Assembly: GCA_937950385.1 (NCBI GenBank)
Contig: CALFEA010000105.1
Coordinates: 1-8,852, forward strand
DNA length: 8,852 nt
Reading direction: 5' to 3'
DNA from: an uncultured Altererythrobacter sp.
Lineage (GTDB): Bacteria; Pseudomonadota; Alphaproteobacteria; Sphingomonadales; Sphingomonadaceae
Shown here: in pieces, positions 1 to 5,526 of the stretch
Position numbering within the stretch: position 1 is the stretch's first letter
How the letters are laid out: every line of letters begins with the position of its first letter
Notes under the pieces: generated by a model
Told to the model about the DNA's origin: nothing
Database searches by the model: none
The model's input: the letters and a program-made list of their open reading frames with translations, nothing else
Translations under genes and position numbers: made by a program

Positions 1-279
1 CGGGTTCAGTGCCCATCACCACGATAAGGCATTCCCTATCCGTCGACAGGCAATCCAAGGTTCCCGGTCAATAAACTTGCCTCGGCTGGCAGTGGTGCCT
101 TCCCCGCGCACCTACCGGTCAAATAACGCAAAGCCGATTTCGCGCAATGCCTCCGCGATATTCTTTGTGACACGTGATTGTGTGATATTGAACAAGGCGG
201 CTGCTGCTGCAGTAATCGAACCGGACCGGTCGACAGCGAATACAGGGCGCAACTTTGTTGGGTTAATCCTGCGCTCTTT
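1..279 (-). pseudogene. LysR-family regulator remnant (N-terminal HTH, interrupted)
   Basis: Reading the minus strand leftward from about 279, the frame encodes a typical LysR winged helix-turn-helix: 'NPTKLRPVFAVDRSGSITA', a run of alanines, 'LFNITQSRVTKNIAEALRE' and 'IGFALFDR'. At the point where LysR proteins continue with an Arg-Gly turn and 'T..G..FI..A', the frame meets TAG (112-114). It then reads 'VRGEGTTASRGKFIDREPWI', still LysR-like, and meets a TGA (16-18). Upstream, a TAG at 280-282 closes the frame with no ATG; only an internal TTG could start it. Two stops and a missing start argue for a decayed gene whose effector-binding part, if any remains, lies left of the window. LysR family membership rests on the HTH pattern only; the former target is unknown. 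Confidence 0.72.
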
Positions 280-335
280 CTAGCGGTTAGCAGCCCAGAA
301 TTTTAAACTCCAAGTTTGCTACATAACGGTATTGG

Positions 336-380
336 GGAATGTCCGGTTTCACCTTCCGATCGGCGAAAAGCTGACATTCC
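336..380. repeat. Intergenic hairpin, possible dispersed palindromic repeat
   Basis: GGAATGTC at 336-343 is matched by GACATTCC at 373-380, a perfect 8-bp stem. The next inward bases (CGGTTTC against GCGAAAAGCT) pair partly, with a loop around 351-360. Short palindromes built on AATGTC...GACATT are, from general knowledge, frequent between genes in alphaproteobacteria and are often mistranslated as small hypothetical proteins. A second segment with similar wording (AGCGGACGTTGAG, about 440-453) lies a little downstream. There is no U-run, so it is not a convincing terminator for the minus-strand gene ending at 485. The whole 283-484 interval otherwise holds no supported gene. Confidence 0.45.
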
Positions 381-484
381 GTTTTCGGCCCAGTTTACGA
401 ACTCGTTCAACGGACGGCATTTGGAGTGGAGAGCGGACGTTGAGCCTCTTCTTGTTGGCGCCCTTAAAAGTTGGAGCGAGAGTT

Positions 485-877
485 TTAGTCTTGCCGTACA
501 AAGATCACTTCGCGGATCACTTGCCATCGGTCATCTTCGTGGACCAGATCAATGCTGAGGATCAAATCTTGCTCATCTTCCATCAGTTTTACCTTCCGTC
601 TGACAAGCACGTGCGCATTCTGATCGTCGGCCTGAATATGGTTGAAGTCGGCCCAAGTGTTCAGGGCGGGGGCACCTGCATCAAGTTTTGACTGGAACAT
701 GGCCTTGAAGCCGTCTTTGTTCGCTTCGGTGATGTTGCCATCCTCGGTGATCATAAGGACCTGAAGATCATCGTGATAAATACGTTCTAGCTGGCCGATG
801 TCAAAGCTAGTGCCAGCCGAAATCAGATCATTGATCACCTGCTTAACTGCCGAAGTATATGTCGGTTTTTGAGACAT
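485..877 (-). CDS. NTF2/SnoaL-like small protein
   Basis: This 130-residue soluble protein has the size and pattern of the NTF2-like (SnoaL/DUF4440) cone fold. An N-terminal helix is followed by 'LERIYHDDLQVLMI', the usual 'x.Y.dD..v' entry to the first strand, then a helix 'NKDGFKAMFQSKL', and alternating strands ending in 'DDRWQVIREVIFV', the characteristic C-terminal 'W.v.RE' strand. No signal peptide or membrane segment is seen. Family members range from enzymes (isomerases, cyclases, dehydratases) to non-catalytic binding proteins, and the sequence does not decide which. It is the last gene of the leftward set that starts with the peroxiredoxin-like gene, 69 bp after the DoxX-like gene. 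The ATG at 877 is preceded by a GGAA-type ribosome site. Co-expression with the two upstream genes is inferred. Confidence 0.85.
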   Translation of the reverse strand: MSQKPTYTSAVKQVINDLISAGTSFDIGQLERIYHDDLQVLMITEDGNITEANKDGFKAMFQSKLDAGAPALNTWADFNHIQADDQNAHVLVRRKVKLMEDEQDLILSIDLVHEDDRWQVIREVIFVRQD

Positions 878-946
878 TGTTTCCGTTCCATCTATGAAGA
901 GAATACATGCCCAGCGCGGGTGGCGTGGCGATGATTTTCAAAGTGC

Positions 947-1348
947 TTATTCGGACGGATCGGTCCACCTACCGAAGAAGTTTCGCGGAGGCCGCCCGCG
1001 AACTTTATTGCCCAGCAAATAGGATACCGGCAGGCACAGCAAACCGACGACAGCATGGCCAAAGAAGTCGCCATAAATAATGTGACCAACCAGCGCTAAG
1101 ATCATATTCAAGAAATAGGCCGCGTAAGCCATATCTCTGAGGTCGTTATAGCGGTGGCTAACTATGATTAGGATTGTGGCGATTTTTAGATAGGCAAGCG
1201 GATAGACCAGATAGGTTGGATAGCCGAAGGCCTCGAAAAATGCCGCCTGCGTGTCATGAATTAGATGGTAGGAACCCGCCGCCCAAGCGAGCAGAAAAAG
1301 CAGGATGCCGGTCGAGATCCAATAAGCGATGGTGTTGAGACGTGCCAT
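947..1348 (-). CDS. DoxX-like four-helix membrane protein
   Basis: A 133-residue inner-membrane protein with four predicted transmembrane segments, about residues 7-28, 46-64, 73-92 and 95-113, followed by a basic tail (KVRGRPPRNFFGR). The turns match the DoxX_2 pattern: 'FGYPTYLVYPLAYLKI' before helix 2, and 'LRDMAYAAYFLNMILALVGH' for helix 3. DoxX-like proteins are named for a thiosulfate:quinone oxidoreductase subunit, and some work with thiol or oxidative-stress partners, but most are uncharacterised; no cofactor residues can be assigned here. The ATG at 1348 has AAAGGG eight bases upstream. It begins 34 bp after the peroxiredoxin-like gene and most likely shares its transcript. A thiol or membrane redox role fits the neighbourhood but is inference. 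Confidence 0.85.
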   Translation of the reverse strand: MARLNTIAYWISTGILLFLLAWAAGSYHLIHDTQAAFFEAFGYPTYLVYPLAYLKIATILIIVSHRYNDLRDMAYAAYFLNMILALVGHIIYGDFFGHAVVGLLCLPVSYLLGNKVRGRPPRNFFGRWTDPSE

Positions 1349-1382
1349 GAAACATGCCCTTTCAATGAGGATGATGAAGCGA

Positions 1383-1916
1383 TTAGCCGTATGTGCCGCG
1401 AATGGGGTAATTGTTGTCGGGGTTCCGAATAAACGTTAGCCCCATCAACATTGAACTAAGTTCCGGGCGAGCAAACGGCGCGTTCGAAATATCGACGATC
1501 TGAAGCTTCCCTTCCTCATTGATCACAAACAGACCCGGCTCAGCGAACGGACGGTCGGTTTCTTCAGGTGAGCGCGGATGCGAGATATACAGTCCAAGCT
1601 GATCCATCTGCTCTATCGTCAGCCCGAAACCAACCGGGAAACCAGGCCCAACCTCTGCCATTTGCGCAGCCGCTTTTTCTTCGGGGTCTGCCGAAATTGC
1701 GACTGCATCTATGCCGAGCTTCTTGAGTTCGGGCAGAATCCGATCGAGCTCTGCCAAATAGTTGGTGCATATCGGGCAATGTTTCCCGCGATACACGACA
1801 ACTAGCCGCCAATCGCTGGGCGCAGCGGGCTTCGAGAGGACAATATCCTTACCGTCGAGACCTGCGACTGTGATCTCTGGAAATGCTGATCCCGCTACTA
1901 ATTTCTCACTTGTCAT
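1383..1916 (-). CDS. Peroxiredoxin-like protein (AhpC/TSA superfamily, CPIC)
   Basis: A 177-residue cytosolic thioredoxin-fold protein. Strand 'WRLVVVYRGKHCPICTNYL' (residues 36-54) places a CxxC pair, C47 and C50, at the position of the peroxidatic cysteine. The classical Prx 'PxxxTxxC' is replaced by 'YRGKHCPIC', as in the peroxiredoxin-like AhpC/TSA group. Next come 'LKKLGIDAVAISADPEE' (65-80), 'FPVGFGLT', and 'PGLFVINEEGKLQIVDI' (127-143), the standard strand pair of the fold. There are no other cysteines, so a C47-C50 disulfide is the obvious redox couple. Family role: thiol-dependent peroxide reduction or disulfide exchange; the substrate is not shown. The ATG at 1916 follows AAGGGA six bases upstream. 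It is the first gene of the leftward set and faces the TetR gene across a 66-bp operator region. Confidence 0.88.
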   Translation of the reverse strand: MTSEKLVAGSAFPEITVAGLDGKDIVLSKPAAPSDWRLVVVYRGKHCPICTNYLAELDRILPELKKLGIDAVAISADPEEKAAAQMAEVGPGFPVGFGLTIEQMDQLGLYISHPRSPEETDRPFAEPGLFVINEEGKLQIVDISNAPFARPELSSMLMGLTFIRNPDNNYPIRGTYG

Positions 1917-1932
1917 TATCAGTCCCTTGCAA

Positions 1933-1952
1933 TTTGTAACGATCGATATAAA
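1933..1952. promoter_or_regulatory. Candidate TetR operator 1
   Basis: An imperfect 20-bp palindrome, TTTGTA-ACGATCGA-TATAAA, with CGATCG at its centre and eight of ten half-site positions paired. It overlaps the predicted -10 of the leftward promoter and lies just upstream of the TetR gene. Size, symmetry and position are those of TetR-family operators. A second copy of the same half-sites lies at 1977-1996. Binding by the adjacent regulator is inferred. Confidence 0.62.
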
Positions 1953-1974
1953 ATACTACTCAATGCAGTCAAGG
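1942..1974 (-). promoter_or_regulatory. Probable promoter of the peroxiredoxin-like gene set
   Basis: On the minus strand TTGACT (-35-like) is followed after 16 bases by TATATC (-10-like), about 25 bases before the ATG at 1916. The -10 is embedded in operator 1, so a bound repressor would block it. For the opposite direction, a weaker TTGCAA (1927-1932) with TAAAAT 16 bases later could serve the TetR gene. Positions are read by eye; no transcription start is known. Confidence 0.45.
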
Positions 1975-1976
1975 GT

Positions 1977-1996
1977 TTTATAATGATTGATACAAA
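1977..1996. promoter_or_regulatory. Candidate TetR operator 2, over the TetR start codon
   Basis: Read on the minus strand this is TTTGTA-TCAATCAT-TATAAA, with the same outer half-sites as operator 1 but an inverted orientation and a different core. Over a 21-base alignment the two sites share 17 positions. The centres are 44 bp apart, about four helical turns, so two dimers would sit on the same DNA face. The site spans the ATG of the regulator gene (1983-1985), so part of the similarity is constrained by coding sequence. Confidence 0.5.
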
Positions 1997-2588
1997 AAAA
2001 GTGGGCAGACCCCGTAAGTTTGATCGAGATGATGCGTTATTGGCCGCAGTGAATGTGTTTTGGGCTAAGGGATACGATGGCGCGTCCATGAAAGATCTGA
2101 CGCAAGCCATGGGTATCAATGGTCCAAGCCTTTATTCAACTTTTGGCGACAAGCACAATCTCTACCTTCAAGCGATTGATCGCTATTCGCAAAACGATGC
2201 CTGCGCGCCTCTGGTGGCATTTGAATCAGAGCCTGACATTCATTTGGCAGTGCGAGCATTTATGGTTGCGGCGATCGATTACGCGACCCGGCATGAAAGT
2301 GGGGCGCGCGGATGTTTCCTGAGCTCTTGCGTGGCCACCACAGCGGGTGAGCTGGAAGGCGTAGAGAGCCTTCTCGCACAAGCCATAGAAGAAACAGACG
2401 AGCGGCTAGCGAAGCGCTTTGAGTTGGAGAAAGAGAGTGGCCGACTTCCGCCCGACTTCCCTTCAATGGAGAGAGCGCGGTTGATGTTTGACCTGCGGCA
2501 AGGTTTTGTATTTCGTGCACGAGCAGGTCTCGATGCGAAAGTGATGAAATCCGAGCTGGATCAGCGGGTTGAAACTGTACTTTCCTAA
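1983..2588 (+). CDS. TetR/AcrR-family transcriptional regulator
   Basis: 201 residues, full length for the family. The N-terminus 'VGRPRKFDRDDALLAAVNVF' (7-26) leads into the TetR HTH: 'GYDGASMKDLTQAMGINGPS' around 30-49, with recognition helix 'GPSLYSTFGDKHNLY' (47-61). The C-terminal ligand and dimer domain has 'RGCFLSSC' (C111, C116) in the place where many AcrR-type regulators carry 'GC'. In NemR, a redox-responsive member, the cysteine at this place is a sensor, so a redox signal is possible but not shown, because the motif is widespread. The ATG at 1983 is chosen because AAGGG lies seven bases upstream and the next Met codon is past the basic arm. It is divergent from the peroxiredoxin-like gene, and two palindromes in the shared intergene suggest autoregulation and repression of that gene set. 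Confidence 0.93.
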   Translation: MIDTKKVGRPRKFDRDDALLAAVNVFWAKGYDGASMKDLTQAMGINGPSLYSTFGDKHNLYLQAIDRYSQNDACAPLVAFESEPDIHLAVRAFMVAAIDYATRHESGARGCFLSSCVATTAGELEGVESLLAQAIEETDERLAKRFELEKESGRLPPDFPSMERARLMFDLRQGFVFRARAGLDAKVMKSELDQRVETVLS

Positions 2589-2830
2589 TTTCAAAGCGAT
2601 GCTGCGAAGTTGCCCATTATGGAATATTTGCGCGTGCTGGGCTGAAAGTCAGCAGATGGGCTGCGAACTGTGAGGCCGATCTTAGCGCCAAAACCAGTCC
2701 AGTTGCCTGTCAAAATACCAGAATGCGTCGAACTGATCTGGAGAGGCTGTTTGGGATTAGATGGACATCAAACTACCCTATCCTCACTGCTCGACCGTAA
2801 AGCAGGTGCGGTTAGCCTAATAGTAGCGAT
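2589..2830. other. Gene-free stretch between convergent units
   Basis: No gene is supported here. Two forward frames stay open for 60 or more codons but lack a start and a ribosome site, and recall no family. The only local structure noted is a small hairpin, GCTGA-AAG-TCAGC (2641-2653), without a U-run, so no clear terminator can be named for either the TetR gene or the CoA-transferase operon. The stretch may be a decayed insertion, but nothing in it proves that. Confidence 0.5.
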
Positions 2831-3478
2831 TCAAGTAATATAAACTGCCGTGGTTTTCGCAGCCACTTCATCCGCCGTTACGCCCGGTGCAAGTTCGATC
2901 AGTTGGAACGCGCTGGCGTGATCGGGCCTGCGGAAAACACCCAAATTGGTCACGATCATATCGACCACATTTTGCCCCGTTAGCGGCAAAGTGCAGGCTG
3001 GGATGAACTTAGGGTCACCGGCTTTGGAATTGTGATCCATCACCACGATGATCTTTTTGACGCCCGCAACCAAATCCATTGCGCCGCCCATGCCCTTGAT
3101 CATTTTGCCGGGGATCATCCAATTGGCAATGTCTCCATTCTCGGCAATTTCCATCGCGCCCAGAACGGTCAAATCAATATGCCCGCCGCGGATCATGCCA
3201 AAGCTGGTGGCGCTGTCGAAATAGGCGGAATGCGGCAGCTCGCTAATGGTTTGCTTACCCGCGTTAATGAGATCGGGATTGGCCTCATCCTCATACGGGA
3301 ACGGGCCAATACCTAGCATGCCGTTCTCTGATTGCAGCGTGACATGCATGCCTTCGGGGATGTGATTGGCGACAAGGGTCGGAATGCCAATGCCAAGATT
3401 GACGTAATAGCCATCCTGCAATTCTTGCGCGGCGCGGGCAGCCATTTGGTCGCGGGTCCAGCCTGGTGTGTCGGTCAT
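2831..3478 (-). CDS. 3-oxoacid CoA-transferase, subunit B
   Basis: The 215-residue beta subunit of a class I CoA-transferase (succinyl-CoA:3-oxoacid type; names in use include ScoB, AtoA and PcaJ). The glycine-rich '[18 protein letters not shown]' (26-43) and '[14 protein letters not shown]' (49-61) are visible; E51 in SENG is the catalytic glutamate that carries the CoA thioester in this family. Further conserved parts are '[19 protein letters not shown]' (92-110) and '[12 protein letters not shown]' (128-139). Length matches the family. The ATG at 3478 overlaps the subunit A stop by one base (TGATG) and has GGGAG eight bases upstream, so translation is coupled and a 1:1 complex is expected. 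The 3-oxoacid (acetoacetate, 3-oxoadipate or another) cannot be fixed; valine-operon context favours acetoacetate-type metabolism, which is inferred. Confidence 0.93.
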   Translation of the reverse strand: MTDTPGWTRDQMAARAAQELQDGYYVNLGIGIPTLVANHIPEGMHVTLQSENGMLGIGPFPYEDEANPDLINAGKQTISELPHSAYFDSATSFGMIRGGHIDLTVLGAMEIAENGDIANWMIPGKMIKGMGGAMDLVAGVKKIIVVMDHNSKAGDPKFIPACTLPLTGQNVVDMIVTNLGVFRRPDHASAFQLIELAPGVTADEVAAKTTAVYIT

Positions 3479-4200
3479 CAAACTGTCTCCCTTTCGCGGG
3501 TCGTTAGGAACTCGATTTTCTTATCATAGGGCGCGCCCACAATCATGCGGTTCACATATACACCAGGCAGGTGAATGCTGTCAGGGTCGAGCGATCCGGT
3601 GGGTACAATTTCCTCAACCTCAGCCACGCAAATCTTGCCGCAAGTGGCTGCTGGCGCGTTGAAATTGCGGGCGGTTTTGCGGAAGATCAGATTGCCGGTC
3701 TCATCCGCTTTCCACGCCTTAACGATGGCAAGGTCAGCGAAGATGCCCTCTTCCAAAATATAGTCTTGCGGCGCATCGGCGCGGGCAGTGAATGCTTTCA
3801 CTTCCTTGCCCTCAGCCACCTGCGTGCCAACGCCGGTCTTGGTGTAAAAGCCCGGAATACCGGCGCCGCCTGCGCGCATACGTTCAGCCAAAGTTCCTTG
3901 CGGGCAGAACTCAACTTCCAATTCGCCGGAGAGAAACTGGCGTTCAAATTCCTTATTCTCGCCTACATAGGAGCTGATCATTTTTGCGACTTGCTTGGTG
4001 CGCAGCAATTTGCCGATGCCTTCATTGTCGATACCTGCATTGTTGGAGGCAAAAGTCAGGCCGGTCACGCCGCTGTCCCGGATCGCATCGAGCAAGCGTT
4101 CAGGGATGCCGCATAGGCCAAATCCGCCGCTCGCAATCAGCATTCCATCGTGCAAAACACCATCCAAAGCGGTGGCTGCATCAGGGTAAATCTTGCTCAT
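3478..4200 (-). CDS. 3-oxoacid CoA-transferase, subunit A
   Basis: The 240-residue alpha subunit that pairs with the next gene to transfer CoA from succinyl-CoA to a 3-oxoacid. Family signatures: '[16 protein letters not shown]' (18-33), the loop typical of subunit A; '[15 protein letters not shown]' (52-66); '[20 protein letters not shown]' (99-118); and '[10 protein letters not shown]' (211-220). The start at 4200 ([12 protein letters not shown]) is preferred over an in-frame ATG at 4239: GGAAG sits seven bases upstream, the family begins with this 'K.Y.....A' segment, and the extra 13 residues resemble nothing. It follows mmsB after a 109-bp gap with a weak hairpin, so it may be read through from the valine operon or have its own promoter. 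Confidence 0.93.
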   Translation of the reverse strand: MSKIYPDAATALDGVLHDGMLIASGGFGLCGIPERLLDAIRDSGVTGLTFASNNAGIDNEGIGKLLRTKQVAKMISSYVGENKEFERQFLSGELEVEFCPQGTLAERMRAGGAGIPGFYTKTGVGTQVAEGKEVKAFTARADAPQDYILEEGIFADLAIVKAWKADETGNLIFRKTARNFNAPAATCGKICVAEVEEIVPTGSLDPDSIHLPGVYVNRMIVGAPYDKKIEFLTTRERETV

Positions 4201-4207
4201 ATTCGGG

Positions 4208-4212
4208 CTTCC
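4208..4212 (-). promoter_or_regulatory. Ribosome-binding site deciding the CoA-transferase A start
   Basis: Minus-strand GGAAG with a seven-base spacer to the ATG at 4200. It lies inside the longer open frame that begins at 4239, which argues for the shorter protein. Confidence 0.6.
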
Positions 4213-4232
4213 AAAAGCATAGTGAGATGACC

Positions 4233-4250
4233 AGGCCAAACGAGGCCAAA
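4233..4250. repeat. Tandem 8-bp repeat upstream of CoA-transferase genes
   Basis: AGGCCAAA occurs at 4233-4240 and again at 4243-4250, a period of 10 bp (one helical turn), 33-50 bp upstream of the subunit A start. Each copy contains GGCC, which also lets the pair form a short stem. It could be a regulator site or chance. Confidence 0.35.
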
Positions 4251-4265
4251 AGGGAGATCCCCTTT
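4249..4265 (-). terminator. Weak hairpin after mmsB, possible attenuator/terminator
   Basis: AAAGGG (4249-4254) pairs with CCCTTT (4260-4265) around a five-base loop. On the minus strand the stem ends in TTTT and then runs into GGCC, so the U-tract is short. It would at most partly stop transcription from mmsB into the CoA-transferase genes. Confidence 0.3.
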
Positions 4266-4309
4266 AGACCACTGGAGATCGAGAGGCCAGCGCATGCAAA
4301 ATCTGCAGA

Positions 4310-5179
4310 CTAAAGCGTCTTGATAATCGCTGAGAAATCGAGCCCGCCATTGCCCGCACCGTTGAAGTCTTCATACAAAGCTGCGGCTCTGGCTCCCATC
4401 GGAACGGGAGCATCGGCGCTGTCGGCAGCTTCCATTGCGAGACGCAAATCTTTGAGCATTAGCGCGGTTGCAAATCCGCCTTGGTAATCATTGTCTGATG
4501 GGCTTTGCGGGCCGACACCGGGGACGGGGCAATAGCTTGTCATAGACCAGTTCTGGCCTGAGGAAACGCTTGAAATATCGTAGAAAGTTTGCGCGTCCAG
4601 ACCCAGCTTCTCCGCCATGGAAAACGCCTCGCATGTGCCTGCCATATGGATGGCGAGCAGCATATTGTTGCAAATCTTTGCAGCCTGTCCGTTTCCAGCG
4701 TCACCTGCGTGAATGACCGCTTTGCCCATCGCCTCTAGAATGGGCTTGGCGCGCTCAAAGGCACTCGCCGTGCCGCCCACCATAAAGGTCAGCGTGCCGC
4801 CGTTTGCCGCTGCGATACCGCCCGATACTGGCGCATCGACCATTTCATAACCGCCTGTTTCAGCAAGCGAAATCACTTCGCGCGCAGTGGCAACATCAAT
4901 GGTGGAGCAATCAAGGAACACCGCGCCTGCGGGTGCTTTTCCGATAACATCGGCGGAATAAACCGACTTTACGATCGCGCCATTGGGCAACATGGAGACA
5001 ACCGCTTCGGCGCCATCACAGGCTTCGGACGCGCTGGTAAAAGTCGCGCAGCCATTGGATTTAGCGGCGACTAGCGCCTCTTCGCTAAGGTCAAAAGCTG
5101 CGACTTCATGACCCGCTTTCACAAGATTGGCCGCCATGCCGCCGCCCATATTGCCAAGTCCGATAAATGCGATTTTCAT
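4310..5179 (-). CDS. mmsB: 3-hydroxyisobutyrate dehydrogenase
   Basis: The 289-residue NAD(P)-dependent enzyme that oxidises 3-hydroxyisobutyrate to methylmalonate semialdehyde in valine breakdown. The N-terminal Rossmann motif 'IGLGNMGGGMAANL' (6-19) and D30 after the second strand suggest NAD rather than NADP. 'DAPVSGGIAAANGGTLTFM' (115-133) is the substrate-binding signature, and K168 in 'GNGQAAKICNNMLL' is the catalytic lysine of the beta-hydroxyacid dehydrogenase family. C-terminal 'KDLRLAMEAADSADAPVPMG' completes the all-helical domain. The ATG at 5179 is chosen over one at 5245 because the Rossmann strand 'MKIAFIGLG' normally begins the protein, and GAAGG lies nine bases upstream. It starts one base after the stop of the small membrane protein gene, so the two are translationally linked. 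Confidence 0.95.
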   Translation of the reverse strand: MKIAFIGLGNMGGGMAANLVKAGHEVAAFDLSEEALVAAKSNGCATFTSASEACDGAEAVVSMLPNGAIVKSVYSADVIGKAPAGAVFLDCSTIDVATAREVISLAETGGYEMVDAPVSGGIAAANGGTLTFMVGGTASAFERAKPILEAMGKAVIHAGDAGNGQAAKICNNMLLAIHMAGTCEAFSMAEKLGLDAQTFYDISSVSSGQNWSMTSYCPVPGVGPQSPSDNDYQGGFATALMLKDLRLAMEAADSADAPVPMGARAAALYEDFNGAGNGGLDFSAIIKTL

Positions 5180-5180
5180 G

Positions 5181-5525
5181 TCAAATTGCCTTCGTATTAT
5201 TGCCGAGCGCGATAGAGGCGGTGTCTCCATCGTGCTTCCATGCAAGGTAGGTCAAATAGGGGAGCAGGAATCCAGCGCCGCCAAAAAAAGCAAAAATAGC
5301 CAGAGCTATTCCGCTAATCGAAAACCCATTGCGCCAAGCCGTCCAACATGCAGAAAGGAACAGCATCATCATGAAATCAAGGTTGAACTGACCTGCCCAT
5401 GTCCAGGCGGCCATATCACCGAAAAAATATGGGAAAAGGTTCAATCCATGATTGGTAATTACGTGCCCGGTATAAAATGCCAGAAATCCCCACATCGCCA
5501 TCAGGCACAGATAAAAGGGCTTCAT
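5181..5525 (-). CDS. Small three-helix membrane protein (DUF2834-like?)
   Basis: A 114-residue predicted inner-membrane protein of unknown function. Three hydrophobic segments lie at about residues 3-22, 43-64 and 69-95. Features include aromatic-rich 'LNLFPYFFGDMAAWTWAGQF' (28-47), 'FNLDFMMMLFLSACWTAWRN' (47-66), 'GGAGFLLPYLTYLAWKHDGD' (82-101) and a polar tail. The 'F..D......W..WR...' and 'G...LPY..YL' pattern resembles small DUF2834-type proteins; this is a memory match, not a search. The ATG at 5525 begins one base after the enoyl-CoA hydratase stop (TGAGATG), and the gene ends one base before mmsB. The longer frame from 5630 would overlap the hydratase coding region and is not preferred. 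Such tight packing suggests a role tied to this pathway, for example transport or membrane sensing, but none is shown. Confidence 0.8.
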   Translation of the reverse strand: MKPFYLCLMAMWGFLAFYTGHVITNHGLNLFPYFFGDMAAWTWAGQFNLDFMMMLFLSACWTAWRNGFSISGIALAIFAFFGGAGFLLPYLTYLAWKHDGDTASIALGNNTKAI

Positions 5526-5526
5526 C

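Noticed and set aside
77..283. Plus-strand open frame of 68 codons at the left end
   Set aside because: It is the antisense of the LysR remnant, which has clear family motifs on the minus strand; the plus frame has no ribosome site or family pattern.
303..527. Minus-strand open frame of 74 codons downstream of the NTF2-like gene
   Set aside because: It overlaps the end of that gene and translates the palindromic repeat; peptides such as 'NGMSAFRR' are typical of mistranslated repeats.
332..691. Plus-strand open frame of 119 codons
   Set aside because: It mostly overlaps the NTF2-like gene in antisense and begins in the hairpin region; its composition is that of a shadow frame.
1979..1984. 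Perfect TATAAT hexamer as a promoter -10 for the TetR gene
   Set aside because: It overlaps the start codon at 1983, so a transcript from it would lack the ATG and the AAGGG ribosome site; its sequence is better explained as part of operator 2.
3571..4116. Long plus-strand open frame (181 codons)
   Set aside because: Fully antisense to CoA-transferase subunit A, whose motifs and length are unambiguous.
5180..5245. N-terminal extension of mmsB from the ATG at 5245
   Set aside because: The extension overlaps the membrane protein gene, precedes the normal Rossmann start, and the GAAGG site favours 5179.
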